From: Nemertoderma westbladi
Lineage: Eukaryota > Xenacoelomorpha > Nemertodermatida > Nemertodermatidae
DNA length: 34,032 nt
Assembly: GCA_032718475.1 (NCBI GenBank)
Contig: JAUCBJ010000244.1
Location: 1-34,032 of the forward strand
Direction of reading: 5' to 3'
Position numbers and translations under genes: made by a program. Positions 19,301 through 29,900 of this stretch are shown in pieces. How positions within the stretch are numbered: the first letter of the stretch is position 1; each line of letters starts with the position of its first letter. The notes below the pieces were generated by a model that did no database searches, was not told the DNA's origin, and saw only the letters and a program-made list of their open reading frames with translations.

Positions 19301-20455
19301 TCCAGGTTCCTTCCATACCCTTGATAGTTTATTTAATACAGACCAGCCTTGTCCTTTTGATTCCAGGTTCCTTCCATACCCTTGATAGTTTATTTAATAC
19401 AGACCAGCCTTGTCCTTTTGATTCCAGGTTCTTTCCATACCCTTGATAGTTTATTTAATACAGACCAGCCTTGTCCTTTTGATTCCAGGTTCCTTCCATA
19501 CCCTTGATAGTTTATTTAATACAGACCAGCCTTGTCCTTTTGATTCCAGGTTCCTTCCATACCCTTGATAGTTTATTTAATACAGACCAGCCTTGTCCTT
19601 TTGATTCCAGGTTCCTTCCATACCCTTGATAGTTTATTTAATACAGACCAGCCTTGTCCTTTTGATTCCAGGTTCCTTCCATACCCTTGATAGTTTATTT
19701 AATACAGACCAGCCTTGTCCTTTTGGTTCCAGGTTCCTTCCATACCCTTGATAGTTTATTTAATACAGACCAGCCTTGTCCTTTTGGTTCCAGGTTCCTT
19801 CCATACCCTTGATAGTTTATTTAATACAGACCAGCCTTGTCCTTTTGGTTCCAGGTTCCTTCCATACCCTTGATAGTTTATTTAATACAGACCAGCCTTG
19901 TCCTTTTGGTTCCAGGTTCCTTCCATACCCTTGATAGTTTATTTAATACAGACCAGCCTTGTCCTTTTGGTTCCAGGTTCCTTCCATACCCTTGATAGTT
20001 TATTTAATACAGAGCAGCCTTGTCCTTTTGGTTCCAGGTTCCTTCCATACCCTTGATAGTTTATTTAATACAGACCAGCCTTGTCCTTTTGGTTCCAGGT
20101 TCCTTCCATACCCTTGATAGTTTATTTAATACAGACCAGCCTTGTCCTTTTGGTTCCAGGTTCCTTCCATACCCTTGATAGTTTATTTAATACAGACCAG
20201 CCTTGTCCTTTTGGTTCCAGGTTCCTTCCATACCCTTGATAGTTTATTTAATACAGACCAGCCTTGTCCTTTTGGTTCCAGGTTCCTTCCATACCCTTGA
20301 TAGTTTATTTAATGCAGACCAGCCTTGTCCTTTTGGTTCCAGGTTCCTTCCATACCCTTGATAGTTTATTTAATACAGACCAGCCTTGTCCTTTTGGTTC
20401 CAGGTTCCTTCCATACCCTTGATAGTTTATTTAATGCAGACCAGCCTTATCCTTT
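19301..20455. repeat. 61-bp minisatellite, about 19 copies, in EF-hand gene intron 1
   Basis: Units starting TCCAGGTTCCTTCCATACCC recur every 61 bp from 19301 to 20399; the last copy decays after about 20448. The first six unit junctions read GATTCCAG and the later ones GGTTCCAG, so the array grew in at least two blocks. Every unit contains CCTTGTCCTTTTGGTTCCAG followed by G, a pyrimidine-rich tract ending in CAG, in the sense direction of the gene. Sixty-one is not divisible by three, so no long frame persists. Confidence 0.96.
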
Positions 20456-20698
20456 CGTATTTGTAGGTCTTCATTCTAAATTAAACAGTAAAGTAATACA
20501 GTATGTGCTATTGGGTTCCATTTACCTTCATACCACAGGAACTTCTGCTCCTTTTTCTTAATCAATATGTAACATTGATAATTCGCGGAGACGAGATATT
20601 AATTCGCCGAGGATTTGGGATTTGCATTAACTAACATTAGCCAGACGGACAGTACGTATACTTAGTTATTGTAGAGGCAACTTTTTTGTATATTTTAG
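20456..20698 (+). other. EF-hand gene intron 1, 3' part and acceptor
   Basis: Single-copy sequence that ends in CTTTTTTGTATATTTTAG directly before exon 2. A GATATTAATTCGCC motif at 20595-20608 matches one at 18349-18362. No other feature is visible. Confidence 0.6.
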
Positions 20699-20915
20699 GA
20701 AATTCGACAGAAACCACGACGGTATATTGACCAAATCGGATCTAAAGAGTTTAATCAGCGAATCGGAATTGAGTGGTGAGTTGGACCCGGAGTTATCGGA
20801 AATGCTTCTAAACAAATCGAAAAAGTCGAAGCGTGGATCGTTAACCCTGGATGAGTTCATGGGATGTGTTAAGAGCGATGTTAGACCCAAACGTAGAGAA
20901 TCAGTCCAGGTGGAG
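20699..20915 (+). CDS. EF-hand (rhomboid-related-like) gene exon 2, 3' end within the 48-bp array
   Basis: With exon 1 this encodes an 84-residue N-terminus: W7-R-D-L-F, a canonical EF loop D15-x-N17-x-D19-G20-I21-x-T23-x-x-D26, the linker SELSGELDPELSEMLL, then a degenerate second EF loop (K53, S55, R57 where acidic ligands are expected, but G58, L60 and E64 kept) and DEFMGCV. The spacing and the W..LF..FD and LDP....LL elements resemble the N-terminus of RHBDL1/RHBDL3 rhomboid-related intramembrane proteases. The rhomboid catalytic domain would lie beyond the window, so the family call is tentative; other two-EF-hand proteins remain possible. The best donor is GAG|GTGAGT, ending the exon at 20915 in phase 0 after SDVRPKRRESVQVE. 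The following copies of the array offer the same donor in the same frame. Confidence 0.7.
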
Positions 20916-23900
20916 GTGAGTAGCGATGTTAGACCCAAACGTAGAGAATCGGTCCAGGTGGAGGTGAGTAGCGATGTTAGACCCAAACGTAGAGAATCGG
21001 TCCAGGTGGAGGTGAGTAGCGATGTTAGACCCAAACGTAGAGAATCGGTCCAGGTGGAGGTGAGTAGCGATGTTAGACCCAAACGTAGAGAATCGGTCCA
21101 GGTGGAGGTGAGTAGCGATGTTAGACCCAAACGTAGAGAATCGGTCCAGGTGGAGGTGAGTAGCGATGTTAGACCCAAACGTAGAGAATCGGTCCAGGTG
21201 GAGGTGAGTAGCGATGTTAGACCCAAACGTAGAGAATCGGTCCAGGTGGAGGTGAGTAGCGATGTTAGACCCAAACGTAGAGAATCGGTCCAGGTGGAGG
21301 TGAGTAGCGATGTTAGACCCAAACGTAGAGAATCGGTCCAGGTGGAGGTGAGTAGCGATGTTAGACCCAAACGTAGAGAATCGGTCCAGGTGGAGGTGAG
21401 TAGCGATGTTAGACCCAAACGTAGAGAATCGGTCCATCCAGGTGGAGGTGAGTAGCGATGTTAGACCCAAACGTAGAGAATCGGTCCAGGTGGAGGTGAG
21501 TAGCGATGTTAGACCCAAACGTAGAGAATCGGTCCAGGTGGAGGTGAGTAGCGATGTTAGACCCAAACGTAGAGAATCGGTCCAGGTGGAGGTGAGTAGC
21601 GATGTTAGACCCAAACGTAGAGAATCGGTCCAGGTGGAGGTGAGTAGCGATGTTAGACCCAAACGTAGAGAATCGGTCCAGGTGGAGGTGAGTAGCGATG
21701 TTAGACCCAAACGTAGAGAATCGGTCCAGGTGGAGGTGAGTAGCGATGTTAGACCCAAACGTAGAGAATCGGTCCAGGTGGAGGTGAGTAGCGATGTTAG
21801 ACCCAAACGTAGAGAATCGGTCCAGGTGGAGGTGAGTAGCGATGTTAGACCCAAACGTAGAGAATCGGTCCAGGTGGAGGTGAGTAGCGATGTTAGACCC
21901 AAACGTAGAGAATCGGTCCAGGTGGAGGTGAGTAGCGATGTTAGACCCAAACGTAGAGAATCGGTCCAGGTGGAGGTGAGTAGCGATGTTAGACCCAAAC
22001 GTAGAGAATCGGTCCAGGTGGAGGTGAGTAGCGATGTTAGACCCAAACGTAGAGAATCGGTCCAGGTGGAGGTGAGTAGCGATGTTAGACCCAAACGTAG
22101 AGAATCGGTCCAGGTGGAGGTGAGTAGCGATGTTAGACCCAAACGTAGAGAATCGGTCCAGGTGGAGGTGAGTAGCGATGTTAGACCCAAACGTAGAGAA
22201 TCGGTCCAGGTGGAGGTGAGTAGCGATGTTAGACCCAAACGTAGAGAATCGGTCCAGGTGGAGGTGAGTAGCGATGTTAGACCCAAACGTAGAGAATCGG
22301 TCCAGGTGGAGGTGAGTAGCGATGTTAGACCCAAACGTAGAGAATCGGTCCAGGTGGAGGTGAGTAGCGATGTTAGACCCAAACGTAGAGAATCGGTCCA
22401 GGTGGAGGTGAGTAGCGATGTTAGACCCAAACGTAGAGAATCGGTCCAGGTGGAGGTGAGTAGCGATGTTAGACCCAAACGTAGAGAATCGGTCCAGGTG
22501 GAGGTGAGTAGCGATGTTAGACCCAAACGTAGAGAATCGGTCCAGGTGGAGGTGAGTAGCGATGTTAGACCCAAACGTAGAGAATCGGTCCAGGTGGAGG
22601 TGAGTAGCGATGTTAGACCCAAACGTAGAGAATCGGTCCATCCAGGTGGAGGTGAGTAGCGATGTTAGACCCAAACGTAGAGAATCGGTCCAGGTGGAGG
22701 TGAGTAGCGATGTTAGACCCAAACGTAGAGAATCGGTCCAGGTGGAGGTGAGTAGCGATGTTAGACCCAAACGTAGAGAATCGGTCCAGGTGGAGGTGAG
22801 TAGCGATGTTAGACCCAAACGTAGAGAATCGGTCCAGGTGGAGGTGAGTAGCGATGTTAGACCCAAACGTAGAGAATCGGTCCAGGTGGAGGTGAGTAGC
22901 GATGTTAGACCCAAACGTAGAGAATCGGTCCAGGTGGAGGTGAGTAGCGATGTTAGACCCAAACGTAGAGAATCGGTCCAGGTGGAGGTGAGTAGCGATG
23001 TTAGACCCAAACGTAGAGAATCGGTCCAGGTGGAGGTGAGTAGCGATGTTAGACCCAAACGTAGAGAATCGGTCCAGGTGGAGGTGAGTAGCGATGTTAG
23101 ACCCAAACGTAGAGAATCGGTCCAGGTGGAGGTGAGTAGCGATGTTAGACCCAAACGTAGAGAATCGGTCCAGGTGGAGGTGAGTAGCGATGTTAGACCC
23201 AAACGTAGAGAATCGGTCCAGGTGGAGGTGAGTAGCGATGTTAGACCCAAACGTAGAGAATCGGTCCAGGTGGAGGTGAGTAGCGATGTTAGACCCAAAC
23301 GTAGAGAATCGGTCCAGGTGGAGGTGAGTAGCGATGTTAGACCCAAACGTAGAGAATCGGTCCAGGTGGAGGTGAGTAGCGATGTTAGACCCAAACGTAG
23401 AGAATCGGTCCAGGTGGAGGTGAGTAGCGATGTTAGACCCAAACGTAGAGAATCGGTCCAGGTGGAGGTGAGTAGCGATGTTAGACCCAAACGTAGAGAA
23501 TCGGTCCAGGTGGAGGTGAGTAGCGATGTTAGACCCAAACGTAGAGAATCGGTCCAGGTGGAGGTGAGTAGCGATGTTAGACCCAAACGTAGAGAATCGG
23601 TCCAGGTGGAGGTGAGTAGCGATGTTAGACCCAAACGTAGAGAATCGGTCCAGGTGGAGGTGAGTAGCGATGTTAGACCCAAACGTAGAGAATCGGTCCA
23701 GGTGGAGGTGAGTAGCGATGTTAGACCCAAACGTAGAGAATCGGTCCAGGTGGAGGTGAGTAGCGATGTTAGACCCAAACGTAGAGAATCGGTCCAGGTG
23801 GAGGTGAGTAGCGATGTTAGACCCAAACGTAGAGAATCGGTCCAGGTGGAGGTGAGTAGCGATGTTAGACCCAAACGTAGAGAATCGGTCCAGGTGGAGG

Positions 23901-26900
23901 TGAGTAGCGATGTTAGACCCAAACGTAGAGAATCGGTCCAGGTGAGTAGCGATGTTAGACCCAAACGTAGAGAATCGGTCCAGGTGGAGGTGAGTAGCGA
24001 TGTTAGACCCAAACGTAGAGAATCGGTCCAGGTGGAGGTGAGTAGCGATGTTAGACCCAAACGTAGAGAATCGGTCCAGGTGGAGGTGAGTAGCGATGTT
24101 AGACCCAAACGTAGAGAATCGGTCCAGGTGGAGGTGAGTAGCGATGTTAGACCCAAACGTAGAGAATCGGTCCAGGTGGAGGTGAGTAGCGATGTTAGAC
24201 CCAAACGTAGAGAATCGGTCCAGGTGGAGGTGAGTAGCGATGTTAGACCCAAACGTAGAGAATCGGTCCAGGTGGAGGTGAGTAGCGATGTTAGACCCAA
24301 ACGTAGAGAATCGGTCCAGGTGGAGGTGAGTAGCGATGTTAGACCCAAACGTAGAGAATCGGTCCAGGTGGAGGTGAGTAGCGATGTTAGACCCAAACGT
24401 AGAGAATCGGTCCAGGTGGAGGTGAGTAGCGATGTTAGACCCAAACGTAGAGAATCGGTCCAGGTGGAGGTGAGTAGCGATGTTAGACCCAAACGTAGAG
24501 AATCGGTCTCCAGGTGGAGGTGAGTAGCGATGTTAGACCCAAACGTAGAGAATCGGTCCAGGTGGAGGTGAGTAGCGATGTTAGACCCAAACGTAGAGAA
24601 TCGGTCCAGGTGGAGGTGAGTAGCGATGTTAGACCCAAACGTAGAGAATCGGTCCAGGTGGAGGTGAGTAGCGATGTTAGACCCAAACGTAGAGAATCGG
24701 TCCAGGTGGAGGTGAGTAGCGATGTTAGACCCAAACGTAGAGAATCGGTCCAGGTGGAGGTGAGTAGCGATGTTAGACCCAAACGTAGAGAATCGGTCCA
24801 GGTGGAGGTGAGTAGCGATGTTAGACCCAAACGTAGAGAATCGGTCCAGGTGGAGGTGAGTAGCGATGTTAGACCCAAACGTAGAGAATCGGTCCAGGTG
24901 GAGGTGAGTAGCGATGTTAGACCCAAACGTAGAGAATCGGTCCAGGTGGAGGTGAGTAGCGATGTTAGACCCAAACGTAGAGAATCGGTCCAGGTGGAGG
25001 TGAGTAGCGATGTTAGACCCAAACGTAGAGAATCGGTCCAGGTGGAGGTGAGTAGCGATGTTAGACCCAAACGTAGAGAATCGGTCCATCCAGGTGGAGG
25101 TGAGTAGCGATGTTAGACCCAAACGTAGAGAATCGGTCCAGGTGGAGGTGAGTAGCGATGTTAGACCCAAACGTAGAGAATCGGTCCAGGTGGAGGTGAG
25201 TAGCGATGTTAGACCCAAACGTAGAGAATCGGTCCAGGTGGAGGTGAGTAGCGATGTTAGACCCAAACGTAGAGAATCGGTCCAGGTGGAGGTGAGTAGC
25301 GATGTTAGACCCAAACGTAGAGAATCGGTCCAGGTGGAGGTGAGTAGCGATGTTAGACCCAAACGTAGAGAATCGGTCCAGGTGGAGGTGAGTAGCGATG
25401 TTAGACCCAAACGTAGAGAATCGGTCCATCCAGGTGGAGGTGAGTAGCGATGTTAGACCCAAACGTAGAGAATCGGTCCAGGTGGAGGTGAGTAGCGATG
25501 TTAGACCCAAACGTAGAGAATCGGTCCAGGTGGAGGTGAGTAGCGATGTTAGACCCAAACGTAGAGAATCGGTCCAGGTGGAGGTGAGTAGCGATGTTAG
25601 ACCCAAACGTAGAGAATCGGTCCAGGTGGAGGTGAGTAGCGATGTTAGACCCAAACGTAGAGAATCGGTCCAGGTGGAGGTGAGTAGCGATGTTAGACCC
25701 AAACGTAGAGAATCGGTCCAGGTGGAGGTGAGTAGCGATGTTAGACCCAAACGTAGAGAATCGGTCCAGGTGGAGGTGAGTAGCGATGTTAGACCCAAAC
25801 GTAGAGAATCGGTCCAGGTGGAGGTGAGTAGCGATGTTAGACCCAAACGTAGAGAATCGGTCCAGGTGGAGGTGAGTAGCGATGTTAGACCCAAACGTAG
25901 AGAATCGGTCCAGGTGGAGGTGAGTAGCGATGTTAGACCCAAACGTAGAGAATCGGTCCAGGTGGAGGTGAGTAGCGATGTTAGACCCAAACGTAGAGAA
26001 TCGGTCCAGGTGGAGGTGAGTAGCGATGTTAGACCCAAACGTAGAGAATCGGTCCAGGTGGAGGTGAGTAGCGATGTTAGACCCAAACGTAGAGAATCGG
26101 TCCAGGTGGAGGTGAGTAGCGATGTTAGACCCAAACGTAGAGAATCGGTCCAGGTGGAGGTGAGTAGCGATGTTAGACCCAAACGTAGAGAATCGGTCCG
26201 GTGGAGGTGAGTAGCGATGTTAGACCCAAACGTAGAGAATCGGTCCAGGTGGAGGTGAGTAGCGATGTTAGACCCAAACGTAGAGAATCGGTCCAGGTGG
26301 AGGTGAGTAGCGATGTTAGACCCAAACGTAGAGAATCGGTCCAGGTGGAGGTGAGTAGCGATGTTAGACCCAAACGTAGAGAATCGGTCCAGGTGGAGGT
26401 GAGTAGCGATGTTAGACCCAAACGTAGAGAATCGGTCCAGGTGGAGGTGAGTAGCGATGTTAGACCCAAACGTAGAGAATCGGTCCAGGTGGAGGTGAGT
26501 AGCGATGTTAGACCCAAACGTAGAGAATCGGTCCAGGTGGAGGTGAGTAGCGATGTTAGACCCAAACGTAGAGAATCGGTCCAGGTGGAGGTGAGTAGCG
26601 ATGTTAGACCCAAACGTAGAGAATCGGTCCAGGTGGAGGTGAGTAGCGATGTTAGACCCAAACGTAGAGAATCGGTCCAGGTGGAGGTGAGTAGCGATGT
26701 TAGACCCAAACGTAGAGAATCGGTCCATCCAGGTGGAGGTGAGTAGCGATGTTAGACCCAAACGTAGAGAATCGGTCCAGGTGGAGGTGAGTAGCGATGT
26801 TAGACCCAAACGTAGAGAATCGGTCCAGGTGGAGGTGAGTAGCGATGTTAGACCCAAACGTAGAGAATCGGTCCAGGTGGAGGTGAGTAGCGATGTTAGA

Positions 26901-29900
26901 CCCAAACGTAGAGAATCGGTCCAGGTGGAGGTGAGTAGCGATGTTAGACCCAAACGTAGAGAATCGGTCCAGGTGGAGGTGAGTAGCGATGTTAGACCCA
27001 AACGTAGAGAATCGGTCCAGGTGGAGGTGAGTAGCGATGTTAGACCCAAACGTAGAGAATCGGTCCAGGTGGAGGTGAGTAGCGATGTTAGACCCAAACG
27101 TAGAGAATCGGTCCATCCAGGTGGAGGTGAGTAGCGATGTTAGACCCAAACGTAGAGAATCGGTCCATCCAGGTGGAGGTGAGTAGCGATGTTAGACCCA
27201 AACGTAGAGAATCGGTCCATCCAGGTGGAGGTGAGTAGCGATGTTAGACCCAAACGTAGAGAATCGGTCCAGGTGGAGGTGAGTAGCGATGTTAGACCCA
27301 AACGTAGAGAATCGGTCCAGGTGGAGGTGAGTAGCGATGTTAGACCCAAACGTAGAGAATCGGTCCAGGTGGAGGTGAGTAGCGATGTTAGACCCAAACG
27401 TAGAGAATCGGTCCAGGTGGAGGTGAGTAGCGATGTTAGACCCAAACGTAGAGAATCGGTCCAGGTGGAGGTGAGTAGCGATGTTAGACCCAAACGTAGA
27501 GAATCGGTCCAGGTGGAGGTGAGTAGCGATGTTAGACCCAAACGTAGAGAATCGGTCCAGGTGGAGGTGAGTAGCGATGTTAGACCCAAACGTAGAGAAT
27601 CGGTCCAGGTGGAGGTGAGTAGCGATGTTAGACCCAAACGTAGAGAATCGGTCCAGGTGGAGGTGAGTAGCGATGTTAGACCCAAACGTAGAGAATCGGT
27701 CCAGGTGGAGGTGAGTAGCGATGTTAGACCCAAACGTAGAGAATCGGTCCAGGTGGAGGTGAGTAGCGATGTTAGACCCAAACGTAGAGAATCGGTCCAG
27801 GTGGAGGTGAGTAGCGATGTTAGACCCAAACGTAGAGAATCGGTCCAGGTGGAGGTGAGTAGCGATGTTAGACCCAAACGTAGAGAATCGGTCCAGGTGG
27901 AGGTGAGTAGCGATGTTAGACCCAAACGTAGAGAATCGGTCCAGGTGGAGGTGAGTAGCGATGTTAGACCCAAACGTAGAGAATCGGTCCAGGTGGAGGT
28001 GAGTAGCGATGTTAGACCCAAACGTAGAGAATCGGTCCAGGTGGAGGTGAGTAGCGATGTTAGACCCAAACGTAGAGAATCGGTCCAGGTGGAGGTGAGT
28101 AGCGATGTTAGACCCAAACGTAGAGAATCGGTCCAGGTGGAGGTGAGTAGCGATGTTAGACCCAAACGTAGAGAATCGGTCCAGGTGGAGGTGAGTAGCG
28201 ATGTTAGACCCAAACGTAGAGAATCGGTCCAGGTGGAGGTGAGTAGCGATGTTAGACCCAAACGTAGAGAATCGGTCCAGGTGGAGGTGAGTAGCGATGT
28301 TAGACCCAAACGTAGAGAATCGGTCCAGGTGGAGGTGAGTAGCGATGTTAGACCCAAACGTAGAGAATCGGTCCGGTGAGGTGAGTAGCGATGTTAGACC
28401 CAAACGTAGAGAATCGGTCCAGGTGGAGGTGAGTAGCGATGTTAGACCCAAACGTAGAGAATCGGTCCAGGTGGAGGTGAGTAGCGATGTTAGACCCAAA
28501 CGTAGAGAATCGGTCCAGGTGGAGGTGAGTAGCGATGTTAGACCCAAACGTAGAGAATCGGTCCAGGTGGAGGTGAGTAGCGATGTTAGACCCAAACGTA
28601 GAGAATCGGTCCAGGTGGAGGTGAGTAGCGATGTTAGACCCAAACGTAGAGAATCGGTCCAGGTGGAGGTGAGTAGCGATGTTAGACCCAAACGTAGAGA
28701 ATCGGTCCAGGTGGAGGTGAGTAGCGATGTTAGACCCAAACGTAGAGAATCGGTCCAGGTGGAGGTGAGTAGCGATGTTAGACCCAAACGTAGAGAATCG
28801 GTCCAGGTGGAGGTGAGTAGCGATGTTAGACCCAAACGTAGAGAATCGGTCCAGGTGGAGGTGAGTAGCGATGTTAGACCCAAACGTAGAGAATCGGTCC
28901 AGGTGGAGGTGAGTAGCGATGTTAGACCCAAACGTAGAGAATCGGTCCAGGTGGAGGTGAGTAGCGATGTTAGACCCAAACGTAGAGAATCGGTCCAGGT
29001 GGAGGTGAGTAGCGATGTTAGACCCAAACGTAGAGAATCGGTCCAGGTGGAGGTGAGTAGCGATGTTAGACCCAAACGTAGAGAATCGGTCCAGGTGGAG
29101 GTGAGTAGCGATGTTAGACCCAAACGTAGAGAATCGGTCCAGGTGGAGGTGAGTAGCGATGTTAGACCCAAACGTAGAGAATCGGTCCAGGTGGAGGTGA
29201 GTAGCGATGTTAGACCCAAACGTAGAGAATCGGTCCAGGTGGAGGTGAGTAGCGATGTTAGACCCAAACGTAGAGAATCGGTCCCAGGTGGAGGTGAGTA
29301 GCGATGTTAGACCCAAACGTAGAGAATCGGTCCAGGTGGAGGTGAGTAGCGATGTTAGACCCAAACGTAGAGAATCGGTCCAGGTGGAGGTGAGTAGCGA
29401 TGTTAGACCCAAACGTAGAGAATCGGTCCAGGTGGAGGTGAGTAGCGATGTTAGACCCAAACGTAGAGAATCGGTCCAGGTGGAGGTGAGTAGCGATGTT
29501 AGACCCAAACGTAGAGAATCGGTCCAGGTGGAGGTGAGTAGCGATGTTAGACCCAAACGTAGAGAATCGGTCCAGGTGGAGGTGAGTAGCGATGTTAGAC
29601 CCAAACGTAGAGAATCGGTCCAGGTGGAGGTGAGTAGCGATGTTAGACCCAAACGTAGAGAATCGGTCCAGGTGGAGGTGAGTAGCGATGTTAGACCCAA
29701 ACGTAGAGAATCGGTCCGGTGGAGGTGAGTAGCGATGTTAGACCCAAACGTAGAGAATCGGTCCAGGTGGAGGTGAGTAGCGATGTTAGACCCAAACGTA
29801 GAGAATCGGTCCAGGTGGAGGTGAGTAGCGATGTTAGACCCAAACGTAGAGAATCGGTCCAGGTGGAGGTGAGTAGCGATGTTAGACCCAAACGTAGAGA

